NCBI GenBank assembly: GCA_022779365.1
Contig: JALFSI010000003.1
Location: 1-47,704, forward strand
Length of the DNA: 47,704 nucleotides
Direction: 5' to 3'
From: CAG-170 sp022779365
GTDB taxonomy: Bacteria > Bacillota > Clostridia > Oscillospirales > Oscillospiraceae
The notes beneath the pieces are model-generated. The model was not told the origin of the DNA, made no database searches, and saw only the letters and a program-made list of their open reading frames with translations. The translations under genes and the position numbers were made by a program. Below, in pieces: positions 14,826 to 21,441 of this stretch (its first letter is position 1; each line of letters begins with the position of its first letter).

Positions 14826-15458
14826 ATGAAATACAAAATCGAGAAAAACACCGTACAGGAGACGCTGATCATTCCGCTGTATGCGCGGAAGGTCTGCTCA
14901 GAACTATACCCGAATCTCTACCGGGACGAAACAGCGGTTCGCCTGATTGACGAGATCGACTACGATTTTTCAGAGGCGGAGAAAAACTCCCGCGGCCTGA
15001 TGCAGCGTTTCGGTTCACTGGAGGTGGCCATGCGGCAGAATGACCTTGCTTTTGAGGTGCGGGATTATCTGAAATCTCACCCCAATGCGGCGGTGGTCAA
15101 CTTGGGCTGCGGGCTGGATTGCACCGGCAGATCCTGCGACAACGGCAGCTGTAAAATCTACAATCTGGATTTTCCCAATGTCATTACCGTGCGCAACGAG
15201 CTGCTGCCTGTCGGGGAGCGTGAGGAAAATATCCCCTGCGATCTGAACGACACTGCATGGTTCAGCGAGGTTGATACATCCGGCGGCGCGGTGTTCTTTG
15301 CCTCCGGCGTGTTCTATTACTTCCTGACCGAGCAGGTCAAAACATTACTTACTGCCATTTCAGGTTGCTCTCACTGGGACGGAGAAACTGGCGCTCCATA
15401 TCTGCCTGAAACTTGTGCAGGCGCTCCAGCTCGCTATTCAGTTTCTGTGTGTCGATAA
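14826..15458 (+). pseudogene. LCM-type O-methyltransferase, 3'-truncated, operon gene 7
   Basis: The frame starts at the ATG at 14826 after GGGAGG and encodes about 175 native residues. LMQRFGSLEVAMRQNDLAFE then VVNLGCGLDCTGRSC (90-104), YNLDFPNVI, and GVFYYFLTEQVKTLL are typical of the leucine-carboxyl/polyketide O-methyltransferase branch of class I methyltransferases. Family members run to about 260-280 residues. Here homology stops at residue ~175 (position ~15350), exactly where an opposite-strand MobC stop codon begins. The last 35 residues are read-through of that fragment. The C-terminal third is lost, so activity is doubtful. Confidence 0.82.
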
Positions 15459-15582
15459 AGCCAAGGGCGTTTGCCTTGACGGAGATCTGATGGATGTTAT
15501 TGCCGATGGCGGAGAACTCTCGCATCGCATCATAGAAACGGTCGTCGGGTTTTTTCTTTGGCTCATAATGTGGCGGGGCGCA
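15349..15582 (-). pseudogene. MobC-type mobilization protein, C-terminal fragment
   Basis: The minus strand reads YEPKKKPDDRFYDAMREFSA then IGNNIHQISVKANALGFID, TQKLNSELERLHKFQADMER and QFLRPSESNLKWQ, stopping with TAA at 15349-15351. The RFYDAMREFSAIGNNIHQI block is the hallmark of MobC relaxosome accessory proteins, which help the relaxase nick the transfer origin. Only about 75 C-terminal residues remain. The frame is closed upstream by a TGA at 15583-15585, where recombinase sequence in the opposite direction begins. It shows that a mobilizable element once lay here. Confidence 0.75.
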
Positions 15583-15902
15583 TCACAGATGAAAAGTTCT
15601 CTATGATGAGCAAGACCTATGAGGACGAGCAGGCACAGCTTAAAGTGGAAATCCAGACTTTACAGCAGGAAATCGAAGTACAGGAACGACAGATTGAAAA
15701 TTTGGAGCAGTTTATCCAGCGGGTACGTAAATACGAGGATTTGGACGAGCTTACCCCTTACGCTCTGCGGGAACTTGTCAAGGCGATCTACATTGAAGCC
15801 CCGGACAAGAACAGCGGAAAGCGGCGGCAGAACATCCGCATTTCCTATGACCTTGTGGGCTTCATCCCGGTGGAAGAACTGCTGAAACAGGAAACGGCGT
15901 GA
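15570..15902 (+). pseudogene. Serine recombinase (DUF4368), C-terminal fragment
   Basis: From about 15570 the frame reads GRITDEKFSMMSKTYEDEQA then a coiled coil (LKVEIQTLQQEIEVQERQIE), LDELTPYALRELVKAIYIEA and ISYDLVGFIPVEELLKQETA, ending at 15902. This is the last ~108 residues of a large serine recombinase of the same class as the complete copy at 4658-6445; that copy has the equivalent GRITAEQFQLLSASYTDEQA and LTPELLRLFIQKIVV. The N-terminal catalytic domain is absent, so it is inactive. The two copies are clearly diverged, so they come from different elements. Confidence 0.85.
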
Positions 15903-15917
15903 CCAAAGCCACGCCGT
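15892..15917 (+). terminator. Hairpin at the recombinase fragment stop
   Basis: AACGGCGTG pairs with CACGCCGTT around the stop codon, without a following T-run. Confidence 0.5.
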
Positions 15918-15961
15918 TCCTGAGAAAATACAATATTACTTTCTTACGACCCCCGCCCATT

Positions 15962-15982
15962 CTGCCGAGGGAACTTTTTTGC
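15962..15982 (+). repeat. Element-end motif, copy 2 (21 bp)
   Basis: CTGCCGAGGGAACTTTTTTG then C; exact match in inverted orientation to 4756-4776. It lies 60 bases after the recombinase fragment stop and directly abuts the stop codon of the SLH gene at 15983. Confidence 0.75.
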
Positions 15983-18766
15983 TTATTCCGCGAACACGCG
16001 GTAGAGGAACGCCACGATCTGTGCGCGGGTGCAATCGTGGTCGGGGGCGAAGCGGGTGGCGCTCACGCCGTCGGTGATGCCGTGCTTCTGCGCCCATGCC
16101 ACCGCTCCGGCGTAGTAGGCGGTTTCGGCAACATCCTCAAAGTCTGCCGTATCGCTGACCTTGGGGCTGCCCGCCGCGCGGTAGAGCAGCGCCACACATT
16201 GCGCCCTGGTGCAGGGGGCGTCGGGGTCGAATTTACCGTTTCCGACGCCGTTCGTGATGCCTGCCTCGACTGCCCACGCGACCGCCCTGGCGTAGTAGGC
16301 GCTTGCGGGAACGTCGGTGAAGTTCGCGGCGCTCTTGGGTTCGGGAGAGCCCGCCGCGCGCCAGAGGAACGTCACGATCTGTGCGCGGGTGCAGGGCAGG
16401 GTCGAGCCGAACAGCCCGTCTCCGATGCCGTTCGTAATGCCGTTCTGCTTTGCCCAGCGGACGGCGGCGTAATAGTACGCATTCACGGGCACGTCGCGGA
16501 ACAGCGCCTCGCCCTCGCGGACGAAATAGCCCGTGACGGTGACGCTGCTTTTCGGCATGACAAACGTGAACTCGCCGCCGCCCTCGTCCGTAAGGTCGAG
16601 CCGTTCGCCGTCGATGTCGCGCACCGTCAGACCGCCCAGCTCGTAGCCCTTATCGGGCGTGGTGAGGATCGTCACGGTCTGCCCCGGCGCGGCGTTTTTC
16701 GGACGCAGCTCGATCGTGCCGCCGGGGACGCGCCCGGGGGCGGTAATGCCCATCGGCTGGCGCTGGGGCGGCGCGGGGAGGATGGTCAGCACGCCGGAAA
16801 CGGTCGCGATGTCGTAATTTTTCAGCGTCGCCGCGATATTGATGGTGTACGTCCCCGCCTTGCTCGTGTCGGGCGTTTCGTTATAACTCATCGTGACCTG
16901 CGTGAGCGCATCCGCGCCGAGCAGACCCTCGACCGTGTAGTCCTTGCCCTCGACCGGGCTGTTCAGATCGGGCGCGTCCTCGCCCGCGACGATCTCTTTA
17001 TCCAGCACCGTCACAGTGAGCGTGGCGGGCGCGATGGTAAAGGTGTATTCCTTCGCCGCCGTCGTGCCATCCGTCCACTCGGTGTTCGCGGTGTCGTTCA
17101 GCGAAACGGTGACGGTGTAGCTGTCCGCGTCCGTCTGCGTGGTGTTGGACGAAACGGTGTAAGCCGCGTTCGCCGCGAGCTGATAGGTTTGCTCAAGCGC
17201 GGTGTAAGCGAACTTCGTCGTATCCGCCGCGGGCGGTGTAATCTGCTTTTTGGCAATGGTGAAGTCTGCCGTGCCGGAATAGGTCAAGCTGTCGGTCTGG
17301 TCTGTGTACTCGACCTTGACGGTGTATGTCCCTCTGTTCGTCGGCACGGTCGGGCTGTAATTGTTCGCGTCCTTCACGCTGTAGGTGACGGTCGCCTGCT
17401 CCAGCGTCACGCCCTCCGGCAAGCCGGTCACGGTCGGGCGGGGCGGCTCTGCGTCGCCGTAGGTCCAGTTATTCTGCGTCACGGTCAGCGCCGTCCGCTT
17501 GACGGTCACGACCGCCTTGTCGTTTTGCTGCTGGACAATGCCGCCGGCGCTGTTATACAGGAAGACCGTGCAGTAATAATAGTGTGTACCGGCGGGCAGG
17601 GTGTCCGGCACGTTGAACATCCGATCCGTCGCGCCGGGGAGCTCCGTGCCGCCCCAAATGCCATCCCACGTGTTCTGATACCACTGATAGGCGTAACTGT
17701 AGCCTGATTTGGCTCTCGCCTCCATCGTAAGTGTCCCGCTCGTGCCCTGCGCCAGCGTCAGCGTTGTGGGACTTACGGCTGCCGTAAGATTCGTAGTACC
17801 TGAGTCCAGTCCCGCTGTCACCAGCACCACATGGTCCGACGGGCGTTCGTTTATAAAGCAGTACGAGCCGCCGCCGCCTTGGAAATATCTGCTGACGTCT
17901 GTATCGGTCGGGTAGGTGATCTCGGCGGTCTCACCGCTTCCGTATGGGGGGCTGTATTGCATCCGCGTATAAAAGCGATTGTCGCTGGTCAGCCCGCCCG
18001 CGCCGATGGCGATCTTTACGCCGTTGCACAGGTAAATATCGTCCATGATGCCGTTGTCGGAAATGTCGGCGTCGCGGGACAGCTCGATCGTGCCGCCGGT
18101 GGCGACAAGCACGCCCGAAATGTGCGGGGCGTTGGGGTCACTGGCGGAGAATTTGTTATTATTGATCGAGCCGCCATACATATAGAATTTGCCCGTGCCC
18201 GACACATACATACCGCCCGCGTATTCGTTTCTGATGGAATAACCATAGTTGTTGGTGATCGAGCCACCGTACATATAGAACGTGCCGTCCACGCGCATGC
18301 CATGACCGCTTGAGCTGCCGCGATGGGTGATCTTGCCCGCGCCGCAGTCAAGCAGCGTGAACGTGCTGCCCTGCGCAACGTGGATCACCGCGCCGACGGC
18401 GTTTCTCAGCGCGAGCACCTTGCCGTTCAGGCAGAGCACCGTGCCGTTTTGGGGCGTCCATGTGCCGCTCAGATCAATGTCGGCAGTCAGATAGTAGCTG
18501 CCAGCCTCCGCCGCCAGCAGTCGCTCCGCCGAGGCGATGGGCGTGGCGTTTTCAAAGAGGGGGTCGCTGTGCGTGCACGCCGCGCCGCCGCAGTAGTAGT
18601 GGTCTGCGTGTGTGCCCTCGCCGGTGCTCCCGGTGTCGCGCAGCGCGTCCGTGGGCTGCTGGAGCGCGTCGTCCGCAGGCTCGCCGTCCGCCGCCATCGC
18701 CGCCAAAGGCAGCAAGCTCAGGCACAGCGCGAGCACCAGAATCAAGCTGATGATCCGTTTTTTCAT
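15983..18766 (-). CDS. SLH-domain surface protein with MBG-type domains
   Basis: 927 residues with AGGAGG before the start. The signal peptide is clear (MKKRIISLILVLALCLSLLP, cleavage near AMA-ADG). Residues ~80-290 form a Gly/Asn-rich beta-solenoid region (FYMYGGSITNN, FYMYGGSINNN repeats). An Ig-like module (PTTLTLAQGTSGTLTMEARA) is followed by tandem MBG-like domains (TVTQNNWTYGD, PATLTVTVLDKEI). The C-terminus has three SLH repeats (~745-927), each starting F-x-D-V-P/A and ending TRAQ-V-x-L-YR. It is a wall-anchored surface protein, perhaps adhesive. Its stop codon touches the 21-bp element-end motif, so the island ends exactly at this gene. Confidence 0.92.
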   Translation of the reverse strand: MKKRIISLILVLALCLSLLPLAAMAADGEPADDALQQPTDALRDTGSTGEGTHADHYYCGGAACTHSDPLFENATPIASAERLLAAEAGSYYLTADIDLSGTWTPQNGTVLCLNGKVLALRNAVGAVIHVAQGSTFTLLDCGAGKITHRGSSSGHGMRVDGTFYMYGGSITNNYGYSIRNEYAGGMYVSGTGKFYMYGGSINNNKFSASDPNAPHISGVLVATGGTIELSRDADISDNGIMDDIYLCNGVKIAIGAGGLTSDNRFYTRMQYSPPYGSGETAEITYPTDTDVSRYFQGGGGSYCFINERPSDHVVLVTAGLDSGTTNLTAAVSPTTLTLAQGTSGTLTMEARAKSGYSYAYQWYQNTWDGIWGGTELPGATDRMFNVPDTLPAGTHYYYCTVFLYNSAGGIVQQQNDKAVVTVKRTALTVTQNNWTYGDAEPPRPTVTGLPEGVTLEQATVTYSVKDANNYSPTVPTNRGTYTVKVEYTDQTDSLTYSGTADFTIAKKQITPPAADTTKFAYTALEQTYQLAANAAYTVSSNTTQTDADSYTVTVSLNDTANTEWTDGTTAAKEYTFTIAPATLTVTVLDKEIVAGEDAPDLNSPVEGKDYTVEGLLGADALTQVTMSYNETPDTSKAGTYTINIAATLKNYDIATVSGVLTILPAPPQRQPMGITAPGRVPGGTIELRPKNAAPGQTVTILTTPDKGYELGGLTVRDIDGERLDLTDEGGGEFTFVMPKSSVTVTGYFVREGEALFRDVPVNAYYYAAVRWAKQNGITNGIGDGLFGSTLPCTRAQIVTFLWRAAGSPEPKSAANFTDVPASAYYARAVAWAVEAGITNGVGNGKFDPDAPCTRAQCVALLYRAAGSPKVSDTADFEDVAETAYYAGAVAWAQKHGITDGVSATRFAPDHDCTRAQIVAFLYRVFAE

Positions 18767-18810
18767 AAAATGTCCTCCTGTCAGGCTGGCATTGCGAATA
18801 CTCCAGAATC

Positions 18811-18839
18811 AGTATATCAGGATTCAAACAAATTGTAAA
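18811..18839 (-). promoter_or_regulatory. Promoter of the SLH surface-protein gene
   Basis: Minus strand: TTTACA (18834-18839), 17-bp spacer, TATACT (18811-18816). Confidence 0.75.
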
Positions 18840-18883
18840 TCACCCCAAAGTAGGAGAAGAAAGGAACTTTTTGCAGAAGCCCC

Positions 18884-19046
18884 TTGGCTCTCCCTCTGGG
18901 AGAGCTGTCAGCGGAGCTGACTGAGAGGGCGCTTGGCTCTCCCTCTGGGAGAGCTGTCGCCGAAGGCGACTGAGAGGGTCTTCCTTATTTACCCTCTCCG
19001 TCCTTCGCTGCGCTCGGACACCTCTCCCAAAGGGAGAGGCAAGGGT
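18884..19046. repeat. Composite palindromic repeat, three modules
   Basis: Two tandem modules of the form GGCTCTCCCTCTGGGAGAGC...CTGAGAGGG (18885-18929, 18933-18978) are followed by TTCCTTATTTACCCTCTCCG and an inverted module ending CCAAAGGGAGAGGCAAGG. The whole ~160-bp arrangement recurs, reversed, at 30033-30200. A two-module version is at 35485-35603. No gene lies within. Confidence 0.88.
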
Positions 19047-19081
19047 GCGTGCCGCACCGGCGGGTTTGCGCAAGTCCAAAT

Positions 19082-19247
19082 GGCTTCCCCTCGGGGGGAA
19101 GCTGTCGGCGAAGCCGACTGATGAGGGGTGGGGTTCTTGTTTTTGAGATGCAGCGCGTTTTTGAGTCGAAACGTGGCGACCGCTCAGGACGTACCACCCT
19201 TCTCCTCATCCGGCGCTTCGCGCCACCTTCCCCTCAAGGGGAAGGCA
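19082..19247. repeat. Related palindromic repeats
   Basis: GGCTTCCCCTCGGGGGGAAG...GAAGCCGACTGATGAGGGG (19082-19128) and the reversed CTCCTCATCCGGCGCTTCGC...CCCTCAAGGGGAAGG (to 19247). Same style as 37522-37943. Confidence 0.82.
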
Positions 19248-19264
19248 TCGGATGGTGCAGTGCA

Positions 19265-19297
19265 AACAAAAAAGACGTCCCGTTCGGGACGTCTTTT
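19265..19297 (-). terminator. Terminator of the psuK-psuG operon
   Basis: Minus strand: AAGACGTCCC-GAAC-GGGACGTCTT then TTTTG. Confidence 0.92.
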
Positions 19298-19309
19298 CTG
19301 CTCTGATCT

Positions 19310-20227
19310 TTACAGCCTGCTGTACGCCACCGCGATCTTACTGGCGGCGTGGGCGTTGTTATACGCCAGCTCAAGGTTGGAGGCAAAGGATTTGCCGCCC
19401 GTCATATCCTTGATATGCGCCAGCAGGTACGGCGTGATGTTCTTGCCGTGGATGTGCTCGGCGTTCGCCTGCGCGACTGCCCGTTCGATGATGCCGTTCA
19501 TGTAATCGGGGTCCATCGCGTACTGCTCGGGGATGGGGTTGCCGACGATCGCGCCGCCCTTGAGACCGAGATCCCACTTTGTTTTCATGATCTTCGCGAC
19601 GGTCTGCTCATCGGGGCAGTTGTAGTCGAGCTTGAAGCCGGACGTGCGGCAGTAGAACGCGGGCAGCTCGTCGGTGCGCAGACCCAGCACGGGCACGCCC
19701 TGCGTCTCCAGATATTCCAGCGTCAGACCGAGATCGAGGATGCTCTTCGCACCGGCGCAGATGACGCACACGGGCGTGTTCGCCAGCTCCTGCAGGTCTG
19801 CCGAGATGTCCATCGTCTTTTCCGCGCCGCGATGCACGCCGCCGATGCCGCCGGTAGCGAAGAAGCGGATGCCCGCCATGGCGGCGATGAGCATGGTGGT
19901 GGCGACGGTGGTCGCGCCGGTCTGATTCGTTGCCAGATACGTCGCCACGTCGCGGCGGCTGACCTTGCCGACGTTCTCCGCCTTGCACATGACCAGCAGC
20001 TCGTCGGCGTTCAGACCGACCTTGAGCTTGCCGCCGATGATGGCGGTGGTGGCGGGGATCGCGCCCTCGGCGCGGACGATCTCCTCGACCTTATGCGCGA
20101 ACTCCACGTTCTGCGGATACGGCATCCCGTGGCTCAGAATGGTGGATTCCAGCGCGACGACGGGCTTGCCGTCGGCAATTGCCTGCTGAATTTCGGGGGT
20201 GATGGAAAGATAATCGTTACGGTTCAT
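19310..20227 (-). CDS. psuG: Pseudouridine-5'-phosphate glycosidase
   Basis: 305 residues, the normal length. PsuG cleaves the C-C glycosidic bond of pseudouridine 5'-phosphate to uracil and ribose 5-phosphate in the cytoplasm. Diagnostic blocks are VALESTILSHGMPYPQN (Glu27 equivalent to the catalytic Glu), TTAIIGGKLKVGL, VSRRDVATYLATNQTGATTV, FFATGGIGGVHRGAEKTMDI and SFASNLELAYNNAHAASKIA. Its ATG overlaps the TGA of psuK (ATGA), so kinase and glycosidase are translationally coupled, as expected for a pathway of phosphorylation followed by cleavage. Confidence 0.95.
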   Translation of the reverse strand: MNRNDYLSITPEIQQAIADGKPVVALESTILSHGMPYPQNVEFAHKVEEIVRAEGAIPATTAIIGGKLKVGLNADELLVMCKAENVGKVSRRDVATYLATNQTGATTVATTMLIAAMAGIRFFATGGIGGVHRGAEKTMDISADLQELANTPVCVICAGAKSILDLGLTLEYLETQGVPVLGLRTDELPAFYCRTSGFKLDYNCPDEQTVAKIMKTKWDLGLKGGAIVGNPIPEQYAMDPDYMNGIIERAVAQANAEHIHGKNITPYLLAHIKDMTGGKSFASNLELAYNNAHAASKIAVAYSRL

Positions 20228-21324
20228 AGTGCATACTCCTTTATGATAGATTCGACGAGCGCTGCGCTCATATCGGGGTTGATGGTTTTTTCGTGGCTGA
20301 TGGCGGCGATACCGGCGGCAAGACCGTAGTCCAGCGTCCGCTCGGTGGAAAAGCCGTGCAGCGTGCTGTAAATGACCGCCGCCATAAACGCGTCGCCCGC
20401 GCCGGTGGCGTTCTGCATTTTTTCAAGCGGGCGGAGCTTGCGGCGCAGCACCGTGCCCGCGCGGTCCATGTAAAGACACCCCTCTTTTCCGAGGCTCACG
20501 AACAGGCGGCGCAGACCCTTGTCCAGCACCGCGCGCCCGGCGTCCTCCAGCGACGCCGCGTCCGTGATGCGCCGCCCGCTGAGAATTTCCAGCTCCAGCA
20601 CGTTCGGCTTCGCCGTGTCAAACCGCCCAATGTGCGGCGCGAGCACGCGCGCATACGCCGTGGACACGGGATCGACGTACACCGGCACGTCCTCCCCGCA
20701 CAGGTCCAGCAGATGCAGGATGGTCGCCTCCGGCAGGCTGGGGTCGCAGGTGACGATCCGCGCGCCGCGGATGAGGCTCTGCTTGCCGGACAGATAGCTC
20801 AGCGGCAGCCTTTGCAGAACGTGCATATCCGACAGCGCCACGAACATATCGCCGTTTTCATCCAGCAGCGACATATAGGTGGACGAATGCGCGCCCTCCA
20901 CGGTGTACAGATGCGAGATGTCGATGCCCGCGGCGCGGCATTCGCGGCGGATCTGGTCGGCGTAAACATCCGTCCCGACGGCGGAGATGAGCTTCACGGA
21001 CGCGCCCAGCCGCGCGAGATTTTCGCAGACGTTGCGCGTCACGCCGCCGGCAGACGAGCTCATATAGCCGGGGTTGCTGTCGTGCATGACGAAGGCTTTT
21101 TTCGACCTGCCGTGGATGTCCACATTCGCCGCGCCCACGCCCAGCACATAGCTGCTGCTGTTGAGGATATAGCCCTTGCCGAGAATGTAGCCCTTTTTTT
21201 GCAGATTGGCGATGTGCACCGCCGCCGAGCTGCGCGCGATGCCAAGCTGCGCCGCCAGCTCATTCTGCGAGATGGAAGGATGCTGCTGTAAAATGCGGAA
21301 GATCTCCGCTTCCCGCTCCGTCAC
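20224..21324 (-). CDS. psuK: Pseudouridine kinase (PfkB family) with N-terminal winged helix
   Basis: 366 residues from GTG at 21324, chosen because GGAGGTGA lies seven bases before it. Longer in-frame starts have no ribosome site. Residues 1-50 are a winged helix-turn-helix (EREAEIFRILQQHPSISQNE, LAAQLGIARSSAAVHIANLQ). The rest is a PfkB sugar kinase: VLGVGAANVDIHGRS, SAGGVTRNVCENLARLGASV and the C-terminal signature NATGAGDAFMAA (~305-316) with the catalytic Asp312. The product phosphorylates pseudouridine for PsuG. The fused DNA-binding domain may let it sense its substrate and control its own operon, since a repeated TAAACAT lies in its promoter region. Confidence 0.9.
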   Translation of the reverse strand: MTEREAEIFRILQQHPSISQNELAAQLGIARSSAAVHIANLQKKGYILGKGYILNSSSYVLGVGAANVDIHGRSKKAFVMHDSNPGYMSSSAGGVTRNVCENLARLGASVKLISAVGTDVYADQIRRECRAAGIDISHLYTVEGAHSSTYMSLLDENGDMFVALSDMHVLQRLPLSYLSGKQSLIRGARIVTCDPSLPEATILHLLDLCGEDVPVYVDPVSTAYARVLAPHIGRFDTAKPNVLELEILSGRRITDAASLEDAGRAVLDKGLRRLFVSLGKEGCLYMDRAGTVLRRKLRPLEKMQNATGAGDAFMAAVIYSTLHGFSTERTLDYGLAAGIAAISHEKTINPDMSAALVESIIKEYAL

Positions 21325-21342
21325 AAGCTCACCTCCGTTCAA

Positions 21343-21395
21343 ATGTTTACGTTGTAAGCACATGTTTAGTATAGCATGGAACGCAGATTTGTCAA
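21343..21395 (-). promoter_or_regulatory. psuKG promoter with TAAACAT repeats
   Basis: Minus strand: TTGACA (21390-21395), 16-bp spacer, TATACT (21368-21373). Two TAAACAT copies (21362-21368 and 21343-21349) lie 19 bp apart over and after the -10 box and are candidate operator half-sites. Confidence 0.8.
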
Positions 21396-21397
21396 GC

Positions 21398-21433
21398 AAA
21401 AAATCGCCCGGCGCTCAGAAGAAGCGCCGGGCG
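21398..21433 (-). terminator. Terminator of the VanW-family gene
   Basis: Minus strand: CGCCCGGCGCT-TCTTCTG-AGCGCCGGGCG then ATTTTTTG. It overlaps the upstream edge of the psuK promoter. Confidence 0.92.
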
Positions 21434-21441
21434 GCTGCTAT

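Noticed and set aside
15899..17707. 600-codon plus-strand open frame
   Set aside because: It lies antisense to the SLH/MBG surface protein, which has a signal peptide, domains, a ribosome site and a promoter. The plus frame is Arg/Val/Gly-rich with no domain.
18884..19247. Small proteins read from the palindromic repeats
   Set aside because: The same peptide-like strings appear wherever the repeats occur and on both strands, so they are by-products of the repeat sequence.
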